A stretch of 37,015 bases of DNA from Mnemiopsis leidyi. Its lineage: Eukaryota > Ctenophora > Tentaculata > Lobata > Bolinopsidae. Shown piece by piece: positions 1-26,678 of the stretch (position 1 is the stretch's first letter; each line of letters starts with the position of its first letter). The stretch spans positions 57,341-94,355 of the forward strand of contig JH153047.1 in NCBI GenBank assembly GCA_000226015.1, read 5' to 3'. The notes beneath the pieces are model-generated. The model was given only the letters and a program-made list of their open reading frames with translations. It was not told where the DNA came from and did not search any database. The translations under genes and the position numbers were made by a program.

Positions 1-88
1 GTTCTTCTGATTTTGTGAAATCCTGATAAAAATTTTCAAATGAAATCAAAAATTTACAAAAAATACTATGAATCCTAAAAATTGTTGA

Positions 89-183
89 TGACATCATCAT
101 TGGCCAAACCCCCCTCCCCCCTCGCCATTAATCGTCATAATTTGGAAACCCCCTCCCCCTCTACTCTCTGGGTGATGACGTAG
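89..183 (-). mobile_element. Degenerate MITE relic (same family as 22226-22354)
   Basis: Read on the minus strand, this stretch has the same order of blocks as the intact element at 22226-22354: a TACGTCATCACC block, G-rich runs, GGTTTCCAAAT, a second GGGGGGAGGGGG run, then a GATGTCATC end. The outer terminal repeats have decayed. It codes for nothing. Confidence 0.5.
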
Positions 184-523
184 TCTTAAATTAATTAAGG
201 TGCTCCTTTCCAGCCGCACAGTATCAATGTGTCTCTTCTTACTCCCGCCCTTTTTTCTTGGGATCCCCTTATCCCTTTTTTGTTTGTGTAATCAACGGCC
301 CAAACTTGGAAGTCCAGTGTGAAGGAGCTAACTGCGGCATTTTCTCATGGCACCCCTCGGGGGCCTGGCATCCAGCTCAGACACTTTCAATAGTGGAGTC
401 GATGTTTTCAGGCCCCCCGCAGGAGTTTCTGGTGACAGTGCCAAGTTCAGCAACCTTCGTGCCCCAGAGATGGCTCAACGGCGTTTGGGTTGGTTGCAGT
501 TAAAAAAATTAATTAAGGTGCGA
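184..523. other. Unassigned stretch with an 81-codon open frame
   Basis: An open frame at 258-503 (+) is less AT-rich than its surroundings. It has no signal peptide, no recognisable domain and no clear splice partners. It could be a decayed exon or part of an old transposon. I recognise no family. Confidence 0.2.
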
Positions 524-584
524 CAGTATTAGGTTGATAACCTACTAGTACTGACAGTACTAGTAGGTTATCAACCTAATACTG
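524..584. repeat. Perfect 61-bp palindrome
   Basis: Two exact 30-base inverted arms (524-553 and 555-584) flank a single base. The arm contains TAGGTTGATAACCTACTAG. The same core, GTAGGTTGATAACCTAC, opens the dispersed repeat at 24117. The DNA could form a cruciform and the RNA a long hairpin. Confidence 0.9.
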
Positions 585-749
585 CCACCACTGCAAAAAA
601 GTTGTATGGCGGTAGGATTCCTACTTTAATTAAAAATCGTTCTAACCGAATTTTTTCTGACAAACGAAATTCAAGTACAATATCTTTGCGATTTTAAGTT
701 TGTTTCGGTCTAAACTATGGCTTTCGTCTAAAATCAGACGTTATTTTGC

Positions 750-950
750 GGTTAAGAACTGATCTTCAATCTAAAAAGTAGAAACTGATGCGAATTTTCT
801 GTTAGAAACTGATGTATTGGTCAGAAAATGATGTTTGGGTTAAAAACTGATGTTTCAGATTACATATCGATGTTATTTTTCGGCTAGAAACTGATGTTTC
901 GGTTAGAAATTGATGTTTTGGTCAAAAAAATAGATGGCCGCAAAAAATTG
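750..950 (+). repeat. Degenerate tandem repeat, unit about 20 bp
   Basis: Diverged copies of GTTAGAAACTGATGTTTCGG follow one another, roughly eight in all, with unit length varying. No coding potential is seen. Confidence 0.55.
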
Positions 951-1033
951 ATTCCAACCGAAAAATACTTCTGGCCGAAATTTTTGAATTCGTCCTACCA
1001 GTAAATAAACTTTTTTGCACCTATGAAATGTTG

Positions 1034-1136
1034 CAGCCATCGGCATCACGCGCTCTCACGCATTTCTGGCCTGGCGAATGAATGAAAATGAATGAATGAA
1101 TATGAATTTCGAAGAAATTCTAGACGCGCATCTACC
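1034..1136 (+). repeat. Dispersed repeat, copy 1 of 3
   Basis: It shares CACGCGCTCTCACGCATTTC and AGAAATTCTAGACGCGCATC with copies at 24117-24206 and 26679-26759. This copy has about 35 extra bases of (TGAA)n-like sequence inserted after CTGGCGAA. It is presumably a non-autonomous mobile element, but no ends could be defined here. Confidence 0.6.
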
Positions 1137-1960
1137 GTTGAGACCCGTTGTTTGCAGTTCTGATTAATAATAGTGATATAGAACTAGACAATATTATAAA
1201 TTATTATTCTAATTCTTATAGCGGATTATAATTAACTTAAAATTCGTTAGACTGGTTTTTGAGGTAAATTTCATCGTATGTTATAATTAATTGTAGCTGT
1301 AAATGTACTTTAAGTTTAACATGTGATCGTTTACTTTTATTGCTCACGTTGTTATCAGTTATATGATGTTTTATTTCTATCCAACAGTATGAATGAAATT
1401 ATTCCATTTTTCATCACGGCAATAGCAACACGAAAACATGAACTTGATAAAGTTGCTCAATAACAATAAGTGTATCGTAAACCGCTTGTTTTTCCCAAGG
1501 CAGTTTCTTTTCCCTCTTAGTCTTAGGATAGCTCAGTCCTCGTTGTAGGAGGGAACTGTAGAGAGAGCAACGCACGGTAACTCTTTGTTCCCCGGCCATT
1601 TCAAAGAACCGACTACCAGTACCTCATGATCTGAATTCATAGGGCTGGTCAGTGCGACCGGGTAACAATCCCTGGCCCCATTGCCAGGGCCCAACATGAA
1701 CTTAACCTCTTCCTAATTGCCTCAACCAAGGAGGGTAGGGGCTGAAGGCCCCGACGCAGACCGGTAAAACAAATAATCCGATCTGTTCTGTTTGATAGCA
1801 GTCAAATAAATAATAGTTCAAATAATAATCTACAAATTTACAATACTGATATTGTGCTTAATGCTCATCGTTTCAACTTTATACTTCAAAATTCAAATGG
1901 AATAACGATGAATCTGAATGTACTTAACGGAAACCTGTAGTGTACAACTTTGCTAGAAAT
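1137..1960. other. No gene seen
   Basis: AT-rich sequence with no coding frame I can support, no RNA gene and no repeat beyond short runs. Confidence 0.4.
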
Positions 1961-1964
1961 TGCC

Positions 1965-2135
1965 AGTGCCTATAGCCCTGCCTATAATAGCCCAGCTTGT
2001 AATAGCCCAGCCTGTAATAGCCCTGCCTGTAATAGCCCTGCCTATAATAGCCCTGCATATAGTCCTGCCTATAGCCCTCCCTATAGCCCTGCCTATAGGC
2101 TATAGCCCTGCCTATAGCCCTGCCTATAGCCCGCC
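1965..2135 (+). repeat. Minisatellite, GCCTATAGCCCT-type units
   Basis: Units of 10-15 bp (TAATAGCCCTGCC and CTATAGCCCTGCC) are repeated about a dozen times. The repeat leaves both strands open in several frames, so the long frames here are artefacts of its period. Confidence 0.75.
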
Positions 2136-3370
2136 TCCGTTTCCAAACATGAATAACTTGAAATGGGCCGCAAAGTTTTAAACTTGAGGGCCATTGAGGC
2201 ACATGTAACTTTTTCACACTGAATTAAAATATAAAAACTAAGAAACTAAATCTCTCAAATATTTCACACTACTGATAAATTAACTCATCTGCTTATCTAC
2301 TTGAAAATGCAAAAATAAACTTTGGTGTTGGGCCAAGGCGGCCAAGCAAGTTGAATTTGATCGCCAGATGTTGCCGAAGGCGGTCTCATTATCAGTTGAT
2401 AGTCTCAACAAGAGACTATTAAATAAATACATATATGGTATAAAAGTCAACGAGAAAAATTCGAATTATATGATTTCGTCACTGGTCAGAAATAATGTCT
2501 TTAAAATGCAAATAATGAAGTGCTAGATCGAGAACTTCTTACTGATAATTCGATTTACCAAATATCCTCTTTCGAAGAATTCTAAAACACAAACAGCGGA
2601 AAATGACCCTTTTGCTAATCTTTTTCGGTAATTAAAAAACGGAGCATTTGACAATTAATAAATTGAGTTCGCGCAGTTTTGCCACATAATAAAACGCCTG
2701 CGTTTTTTTCAGCCGTCTGGTGACACGAATATTTATAACGCTTTACTTATAACTTAAACGCATTACAGCAAGAAACGTTCATCAATTAAAGCTTTATCTC
2801 CAACGTTTTTCTGACATCTCCACTCACTAATCTTCTTCAGCAAGACCTGTGAAGGATACCCGTTTAAAATAAATAATAGAAATATTGTTCAACCTGTTAG
2901 AAGTAAGTCTTAAAATTCATTGTGGTATGTCCCAGTCTGCAGTCAACTTGACATGTGACAGTAAACGCGCGCCAAAATCCATAAGTTGTTGCACAAGCTG
3001 CAGAAAGAGGGAATTCGTACGATTAGAACTAAAAGCGCGTTCCGTTTTATACACTTTCAAAACGTGACCGATTTTGTTTGAAGTAAAAACCGTTGGCTGG
3101 TTTAATTTAAAAGGACGATGATGGGTGATAAGTGATTCATCAGTGACCAGCTATGATACCAGTTATTCGTTAAATTATTTTCTGAGGTAGTATTTCAGCC
3201 TTTTAAAAGAAACTCTTAAGATTCTCAATGACTGTTCAGTCCATAAGCTCATGAACTACTGCAAGATTGAGATGAGGCTCATACAATAGAAGTCAAGGAC
3301 AAAGACCTTGTCCACTTCGTTGAATCCTGAATGTACAACAGGGTAAGTAAGAAAGAACGACAAAGTAGTA
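2136..3370. other. No recognisable gene
   Basis: About 1.2 kb of AT-rich DNA. A 60-codon frame at 2885-3067 (+) resembles nothing I know and has no signal peptide. No repeat family was identified. Confidence 0.35.
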
Positions 3371-3374
3371 AAGA

Positions 3375-3643
3375 GCAGGGAAAATGCCCAACTCCGATCT
3401 GGACACTGCCTAAGCCTCGCCCACGCCCCACTACAAGAACAGATTAGACGATAAGACTAGTCCCACATGCCCAGCATGTGAGGAAGAAGAAGAAACTGTC
3501 TCCCACTATTACGAATGTCCAGCCACCATCAGGACTCGAGAAAAAATATTAAGAAGAGAAGATGTGAGCCAAGACACACTAAACAAAGATCCCATAAGAA
3601 CCCAAGCGTTTTCAAAGGTGATTCTCCCCAAAGATAACCTCTA
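3375..3643 (+). mobile_element. 3' end of a decayed non-LTR retrotransposon (LINE)
   Basis: The frame reads LRSGHCLSLAHAPL, then, after a one-frame shift, TSPTCPACEEEEETVSHYY followed by ECP. This is the C-terminal zinc-knuckle pattern (CPxC, ETxxH, CP) at the end of many LINE polymerases. A stop follows at about 3641-3643. The frameshift shows that it is dead. The (CAA)n tract directly after it would fit a LINE with a microsatellite tail. No RT domain remains upstream. Confidence 0.6.
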
Positions 3644-3655
3644 ACGTTGCCGCAT

Positions 3656-3670
3656 AACAACAACAACACC

Positions 3671-3759
<89 letters not shown>
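3656..3759 (+). repeat. (CAA)n microsatellite
   Basis: About 33 nearly uninterrupted CAA units lie directly 3' of the LINE fragment, possibly grown from its tail. The poly-Asn and poly-Leu frames across it are artefacts. Confidence 0.9.
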
Positions 3760-4360
3760 GAAAAACAATGGTCAGTGTAAGCTACCTACCTCATTAATAA
3801 ACCAAGCAAGTAGGACTGCCAAAGTGAAGTGTTGGGTTGAGTAGTCGATCATAGCTATCAATATAACGTCCCATGTGAACAATAACCACTCGTTACCGTA
3901 GAATAATACGTTCTCAAACGACTGTCCTCTGTCATTGTATAATACACCTGAAGTTAACTTTATTTAGTTAAATTTGATTGAGTTAAATTTTATTTAGGTG
4001 CAATGTGGGGCACTAGACTGGTATTTTTGTGGATTTGTCCAATAATCGTGTTATTGCTTAAAACGTTTTGATTATTGATATCCAATTAATAGTATTGATG
4101 TGGTCTGCGTATACATGGTATACATATCCATCGTTCATATAAATGTATTGTAAACACTATACATAGTTTATGTATGTACAGAATATTAACTAACAAATGT
4201 ACTGTATACACAGGTATGTACTGTGCTGTACTAACTCCCAACTCTCAGTACATAATCTAGCTTGTTGACTAGTACAAGCCAGAAGTCTCCCATAGCATCA
4301 TTTCATAAAATCAGTACTAGAACAGTGACCCACTGCACAGTGTACTACTATATCGTCATC

Positions 4361-4798
4361 ATGAAGTTTCTACTGTTATTGTTCCTTGTCTCTGTTGCTT
4401 TTTATAAAACCTCAGCAACCGACGTTGAAGGTAAACATAACTAAGGAACATCGATTTCATTCTATCTTTACTCTTATGACGACTTAAGAATCATGACCTA
4501 CGTCGTGCATGCTCTGATTAACTTTTAATCCTGTATATCATTACACTTGTTAGAGCATTTGCTGTTTTCTGCTTGATTTGAAAAATTGTCTAATTCAGAA
4601 AAATTAGGTGAAATTGAGGAGTCTGGTGAATCTGTAGAGGCTGGTGAAACCGATGCAGTTGTTGACACTGATGAAGTAGGTGACACTGATGAAGTAGGGG
4701 ACACTGAAATTGAAGACATGATGGTCTGCTGCTCAGGAAACGATCTTGCCCTCAAATCGGCAAACGTAAATGACGCTGATATTGCCATTAGTAATTAG
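4361..4798 (+). CDS. Small acidic secreted protein, two exons
   Basis: Exon 1 (4361-4430) encodes a clean signal peptide (MKFLLLLFLVSVAFYKTSA) and ends in phase 1 at GAAG|GTAAAC. Exon 2 (4599-4798) follows a TTCAG acceptor, restores the frame and ends at TAG. The predicted precursor is 89 aa. The mature part is very acidic, contains a repeated motif (DTDEVGDTDEVGDTE), then one Cys-Cys pair (MMVCCSGND) and an Asp/Asn-rich end. No dibasic cleavage site or known domain is visible, so I assign no function. If the missing 3' exon of meckelin lies left of the window, this gene would also be nested in a meckelin intron. The 3' end of the coding region is tandemly duplicated (4771-4892). Confidence 0.6.
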
Positions 4799-4892
4799 AA
4801 TGAATGACTTGGACATTGGTAACTGATATCTGTGACGCTGATATCGCCATTAGTAATTAGAATATGGAATTGGACATTGGTAACTGATATCT
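4771..4892 (+). repeat. Tandem duplication across a stop codon
   Basis: Two copies of about 61 bp (4771-4832 and 4833-4892) begin TGACGCTGATAT and end ACTGATATCT. The first copy holds the last coding bases and stop of the acidic secreted protein. The second lies in the 3' flank and would encode the same C-terminus if used. Confidence 0.8.
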
Positions 4893-5658
4893 ATGGAACT
4901 ATTCTGTGAGTCAATGCTATGTTCAAGTATTGTTATATTGTTTGAAGATACTTAAAGTCCTAAAATGAATTTTTCTTACTCTCTCGATCTAGTGTCTTAA
5001 TCACTCTGAAATTTGTATTGGAAAGCTGCTAAAATTAGATATTTAGTTGTAAAGTACTACACATCATGTAGCTTGGTTGATCCTTCGGCGCACCCACACA
5101 CCCGTTACTAATCAGTGCACACCTATGGGAGTCGAGCTTGCTCGAAATGAGGACCTGAAAAAGGTCCCCTCCCCACTTGAAACTATATTCGTGACCTTAG
5201 CTTCATTAGTCATTACCATATGATCGATCGAATAATGAATTCAACTCCTTGCTTTTAGAGGAAACCGGCATAGAATGACAAATTTTACAACTTTTTTTAC
5301 TAACGGGATGGTATCACTTGTACTTAGTCATAAAAAACTTTTTATCTTTAGTGGTTATCTATGGCAATCTTAATTTTCATGCTCATGTGAGTAGAAATGC
5401 AGTAACATTCGATAGCACCTGTCCTCCTTATTAACATGACTAAGTATTTGGACCAGAGTAAGAGTCCTGAACATTCTATCGTTGTCACGTGGATTTTACT
5501 AGCATCTGTATAATTTGATACTCATTATTTCTTCTGTCATCTCCTCTCTTGAGCACGGTAGCGTCCTTAGCAAACTTTGTCTACATTTTGTTTATAGATT
5601 CCATGGTGATATTCTGTATTATTAGATAAAAGTTTCAAATCAAATCATGTTTACATAC
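4893..5658. other. Presumed last meckelin intron or 3' region
   Basis: No plausible continuation of meckelin was found here. Minus-strand ACAG acceptors exist near 5612 and 5508, but the frames after them do not resemble the conserved meckelin C-terminus. No other gene is seen. Confidence 0.35.
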
Positions 5659-21748
<16,090 letters not shown>

Positions 21749-21785
21749 CTCCTTCACTGTAATATGATTTTATTAATGCATATTT

Positions 21786-21799
21786 TTTGCTGTGGCAAC
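21786..21799 (-). promoter_or_regulatory. X-box-like RFX site upstream of meckelin
   Basis: On the gene strand the sequence is GTTGCCACAGCAAA, 38 bases upstream of the ATG. It fits the RFX/DAF-19 X-box pattern of two half-sites (GTTGCC and RRNRAC) with a 2-base spacer; only the last base of the second half-site departs. X-boxes close to the start are typical of ciliary genes. No transcription start evidence is available. Confidence 0.45.
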
Positions 21800-22225
21800 A
21801 AAAGGCTACACACATATTATTACAACCAGAACCCTGGTTTCTGTTCAATTCAATGAGTTAGGTCAATCAATAAGTTAATTGGTAGCTGAAATGGAAAACG
21901 ATTTATCTAGACAAAGCTGTTTCTGTGTAAAAAATTGAGCTCATTTGTACAGTTTTGCGCACTTTCCAAGTAAAAAGGGCCAAATAGCCACTTTTCAAAA
22001 AGATGCTGTGAAAAAGTTGACCTAACTGTAATTATATATCAAGTTTTAGACTAAAATAGTGGCTCAAGGAACGTTTGTGGGGCTGATGTTGTAACTGGGT
22101 CTTACTAACAGCAGATAACAGACCAGAGATCCGATACCTAGAGCTGTAGGTGAGCCAGTGTCTGAGGAATCAGCCTGGAGAGTTTGGCTGTAAGTATACT
22201 TTCGGTTGGTGCACGTAAACAATAA

Positions 22226-22354
22226 GGGGTCGTTCACATATGACGTCATCACCTAGGGGGGGAGGGGGGTTTCCAAATGATGATGAATGATGACGGAAGG
22301 GGGGAGGGGGTAAAAATTACCGAAAATTTGCTGACGTCATATGTGAACGACCCC
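22226..22354. mobile_element. PIF/Harbinger-like (Tourist) MITE with TAA duplication
   Basis: Terminal inverted repeats of 23 bases start GGGGTCGTTCACATATGACG and enclose G-rich runs around GGTTTCCAAATGATG. TAA lies on both sides (22223-22225 and 22355-22357). A 3-bp TWA target duplication is typical of PIF/Harbinger elements. A relic of the same family lies at 89-183. Confidence 0.75.
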
Positions 22355-22359
22355 TAAGC

Positions 22360-24110
22360 AATAACGATTGGATATTGAGTTAGGATCAGTTGGTCCGCTT
22401 TCCCTAGCGTTTTGTATACTTTCGGTATCTTACTTCCTACCTTAATAGTTTCCTAGAAGTCTAGCTAATTAGTTCTTAGTTTCTGTTAAGTGTACTCAGA
22501 TCATACTTGCCCCAGTTTTATCAATACAAGTGGAACAACCTTATGGTACAGGAGTAACAATGTACATGGAACTACAGTCAGGAAACCAGTAAGCAGAGTG
22601 CAGTGAGAGAGTTCTTTACAGTCTATTCAGGGTGTCAATGGTCTGTGAGCTTTAATGAACAATTTGCGAGTAAACTAGTGTGAACAAATACTTCATCAGT
22701 GTAACTTAGATTTGGATTCTCATCTGTTAGGGTATTGGCCCACACCCTAAAATAATCAAGGAAAAATAATTTGGAGTAATTTTTCTTAGCCAAGGCTTTC
22801 ACTAATTATTAATGGGGCCGAGTAATCTGTTAAAACACCACACATTTTAGAGTTTAGATTTTTGCTCAATCTAAATCCTCAAACCACAAGAGAGAAACAC
22901 AAATAATTTTTTTAGAGAAAAACAAAAATGTTTTATTTATCGCCACAATCAATTCATAAAGATATTATCTAATTCTTAAGTGACACATAAAGTTCATAAT
23001 TCAAATTATGAATGATTCAAATTATGATAAAGGTTATATTTGTTAGCATATCAATCGTAAGGCTATCAATTATCATGCCACCAGCCATTGAGTTTCAATT
23101 TTAGTTCCTTCCACACTGAACACCTCATAGTGGCAGTATCGTAACAGCTGGCGAAAGGACATACAAGCTTTTAAACTTTCGTAGGCCCTTTATGCTGGGA
23201 CACCGACACTACTGGTGAAACGCAGTGTGCTAAAATATATCTTACATACTTAAGTCAGACATGCGTGCACACCTTTGCCACTTAACAATTACACATAAAG
23301 TGCCCAGGACCCCTACATGTTGTGACATCTAGTCATTACATGTATTTTAATAAGGCCAAGGCGTTGAAAAAGCCTTGAAGTTTGTGTCGATTTTCAGCTG
23401 AGGAATGTTTGAGATTATCAGTTTTACCGTGACCAACATAAGACGTTTAAACCGGACCCATTTCGCACCGGAATATAAAAAAGTGTGCCTAAATCGCACA
23501 ATAGGTTCTGCCGGCGCACAATGGGTCCTGTAAAACGTTTTATGATGTTCACGGTTACTCTTTTGCCAGTTGGTGCGTGTGTTTTTGAGATGACTCCACT
23601 AAGAGCTTTGAGGTTTTTAGAGGTCCAACATCTGATCCTAAACTTAATATAACTTCTTACTACTTGAACCACCCTGTTTTTATGCAGCTCACATTATACC
23701 TGTCCTGTTTTTTCAGCTCACAATATACCGCTGACGCTAATTTGTCTTAAAAACTTGAAACTACTATAACAGTCATAATATGCAAGGTCACATGTTGATG
23801 TTTATGAACAGTACCTAGCAATTTTAGTTTAAATAATAATTATATATCCACATGCACAAACAAGTATAATTTGCGCATAATGGACCATCGAAAATAGTTA
23901 TATTTTCAATCACTGAAAGTCATCGATTTTTTAACCTGTGCCATGAAGGATCTGGCTGAAGACTGAATTACTGAGTATTTCATTGCTGTACAAGAGGGCC
24001 AGGGATCAAATTAAATCTACTAAAACCACAATTTATATAAATGATTTAAGGAAAAAACACAAATTTTCATGAAAAACATAGAAACTAGAAAGAGCAGCTA
24101 GCGCCCGGTA
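22360..24110. other. Intergenic, no gene supported
   Basis: AT-rich. One 15-base stretch at 23129-23143 (AGTGGCAGTATCGTA) matches the 5' part of U4 snRNA as I remember it, but the rest does not. No coding sequence is recognised. Confidence 0.35.
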
Positions 24111-24116
24111 AATTTT

Positions 24117-24206
24117 GTAGGTTGATAACCTACTGTCGCGGCCATCACGCGCTGTCACGCATTTCTGGCCTGGCGAAGAAATTCTAGACGCGCATCGCCC
24201 GTTGAG
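24117..24206 (+). repeat. Dispersed repeat, copy 2 of 3
   Basis: It begins GTAGGTTGATAACCTACTGT and runs through CACGCATTTCTGGCCTGGCG to CGCATCGCCCGTTGAG. It is in the same orientation as copy 3, 2.5 kb away. Confidence 0.7.
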
Positions 24207-24879
24207 GTAAATTCTCATGAGCAATTTCCTCTAAAAGGGCACAGCCCACTGTCCACTTACTGACTTTGGTGGCGCGCGCAAAAGGATTCTGGTTAGAGCA
24301 AATGGCAAAGTGGTACGCATATTCAACCCCAATTAGCAGCAGCTATGTGAATAAATCAAATTGATCCATAGTATAAATCGACAAACGTTGCTTGACCTGC
24401 TACTTCGACACAAGGCAAAGTATATATTATTTGCAGCTTTACCTTACCAGATGCTTGATATCCGGTTAACCACTAACGACAAGGAGCTTACGCCGCAAGC
24501 GGTGGCTGCTTTTTCTGGTGGCTTGTCGAGGTGTTACCCGACCCGCGCGCGGCTCGCAGTTTTCTGCACTCTCCTCGCGTTCGTTAGAACGTTAGAACGT
24601 TAGACGGATATCATCTCGTCAAGAGGCCGATCGCCCCCGTTAGTGGTAACATGTAACATAGAAGTAATCAAAGTTTTGTTCAAAAACTTGCCAGCGCTGT
24701 AATACAAAATTAGTACGATATGGCAAAAATGGCCATGTTCAGGTGTCTTAAAAATCATGTTAAAATAGAGATAGAAACTTGAAACTTTGCAAATCTACTA
24801 GAAGTTGTCCAAACCGATGGCAAAAAATTTGAAGGTCCACAAGAATCGGAAAGGGTTGACGAGATGATATCCGTCTACC
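24207..24879. repeat. Repeat mosaic
   Basis: GGATATCATCTCGTCAA (from 24605) recurs inverted at 24857-24876 and directly at about 25560. GTGTTACCCGAC plus CGCGCGGCT (near 24531) recurs at 25522. GGTTAGAGCAAA (24292) recurs at 26613. No gene is seen. Confidence 0.5.
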
Positions 24880-25215
24880 GTTCAGCTTTAGCTACGTGAG
24901 TCGGAATCACCGCGACAATCGGCCTCGGGCTTGCCTTGCGTTGCTTCGCTGCCGCGCCGCGCGCTTCGCGCGCGGGGGGCTGCTGCTTCACGGCAGCAGG
25001 TCAGACAACGTTTGACAACCTCGGGCCACTGCCTTCGGCAGCAGCCCTCGGCCGGTTTTAGGGTAGGCTAACAGCCTCAGGCCACTGCCTTCGGCAGTGG
25101 CCTTCGGCCGGTTTGGTGGAAGAAAAAGAAAAAACCGGTCGCGCTTGCCAGCGCTGTGAAATTGAGTTGCTTTAACCAGGGTCCTTTTGCGCGCGTCGCG
25201 CGCACCACCAGAGTA
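24880..25215 (+). repeat. GC-rich hairpin cluster
   Basis: Strikingly GC-rich against an AT-rich background. It contains several inverted repeats (GCGCGCTTCGCGCGC, CTGCTGCTTCACGGCAGCAG, GGCCACTGCCTTCGGCAGTG) and two related GGCCACTGCCTTCGGCAG blocks, each followed by CGGCCGGTTT. Confidence 0.7.
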
Positions 25216-25794
25216 GCGTACGGAAGCACTTGGTTAGGTGGATAGAATGAATTACAAACTTCACGACTGCATAAAAAAAACTAACACATAGTCGCTCATC
25301 GTGGGAAATTTACGGAAACGGACACTACCAAAAGCACCCGTCTCAGCCTGCGACAAGACCATTTGAAATTGAAAATGGATTGTAGAAATGTTCTCTTCAG
25401 GAACAATTAATTTCGACCTCAATGAGCGGGTACTTGCCCTGTATCAACCCACCCGGTAAAGGCCGAGTGTTGACGGTGCAAAAAGTTATGAGTCCCATGT
25501 GTCACTGCCCGCTTTGTCGGGGTGTTACCCGACTCACGCGCGGCTTACAGCTTGTTGGATGGATATCATCTCGTCAATGCCCGCTTGGAAAAATTTTCAT
25601 TTTGTTTTGAAAACCGTACAAAATACTTCATGTCGTGTTCATATCAGATTTTATGGAGTTAGTTAAATACTATTTGCATGCGGAGTCACAATTGCAATCC
25701 GATGACTGAACCAATCCACAGTTGTCGCGGTGATACTGGATACCGACTCTCGCAGCTCAAAGCTGAACGATAGAACGGTAGACAGATATAATTT

Positions 25795-26280
25795 CGTCAA
25801 ATCCCCAGACCATCCTAAAATATTTGCTGATGATCTTAAATTGATCGGAAATCTATCTGACAAGACTGTTATTGATAATGATCTAAAAAGTTTGGAGGAC
25901 TGGGAAAGGAAGTGGTTACTCGAATTTAATACAGATAAATGTAAAGTATTACACATAGAATTAAATGGCAATGAACACTTGGATTATGTATTAAATGGTA
26001 GAAATCTAAAGAAAACTGATCAAGAAAAGGATTTAGGTGTTCTTACCTCTGGCACCTTGCTTTGGAATGATCAGATTGAATCGTGTATCAGTAAAGCTAA
26101 TCAAATATTATGCTGGATTTCAAGAAATTTAATTAGTAGGGAAAGATGTTTAATGCTCAGGGTTTATAAAAGTCTGATCAGGCCACATCTTGAATACTGC
26201 GTTCAGCTATGGAATCCTGCAGCAGAGCACGGAAATTGGTCCTTAATACTGAGGATTGAGAGCGTACCAGAGACGCTTTA
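25795..26280 (+). mobile_element. LINE reverse-transcriptase fragment
   Basis: The open frame carries the RT catalytic box as FADDLKLIG (from KIFADD; canonical F/YADD), then LEDWERKWLLEFNTDKCKVL, DLGV and LIRPHLEYCVQLWNP. This is the standard order of the C-terminal half of CR1/Jockey-type RTs. The protein starts just before the ADD box, so it is 5' truncated. The homology runs out before the run of N at 26285. It is not active. Confidence 0.88.
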
Positions 26281-26284
26281 CGAG

Positions 26285-26295
26285 NNNNNNNNNNN
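26285..26295. other. Assembly gap (11 N)
   Basis: Undetermined bases. Sequence on either side may not be truly adjacent. Confidence 0.99.
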
Positions 26296-26678
26296 CAGCA
26301 CTGCATTACGTCAGTGAATAGATAATAATGTGTATACGAAGTTACCATGAAGCCGCGCTGAATGCGCGTGAGTTATGACAGGTGCAGCATGCAAGCGTCC
26401 GAGTTCGCGTGTGCGCAACATGTACATCCTAGATCGTCGTAACTTTTAAACGACCAGGGGTAGTCTTTCCCGTTGTCCAATTTCAAAAAGGAAGGCATCC
26501 TCGTTTTCAGCTCGTTGAGCTCTATCAGATAAGGGTAGAGCCCATATAGGTTTAGAAAAAAGGGCGCACCCTATTACGCCACACGCGGTAACTGCGCGCG
26601 TAAAAGGGCTCTGGTTAGAGCAAACTAGCAGTGGCAGCAAGTTGCGAGCCGCGCGCGAGTCAGGTTACATCTCAATTG

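Noticed and set aside
1924..2217. Long frames on both strands with Tyr-Arg-Gln-Gly or Ala-Leu-Pro-Ile repeats
   Set aside because: Generated by the GCCTATAGCCCT minisatellite, with period close to a multiple of three.
3529..3844. Poly-Leu (minus) and poly-Asn (plus) frames
   Set aside because: Both are translations of the (CAA)n tract and LINE relic; no gene evidence.
26446..26640. 64-codon minus-strand frame
   Set aside because: Lies in the repeat mosaic and shares blocks with 24280 and 14910; probably repeat-derived.
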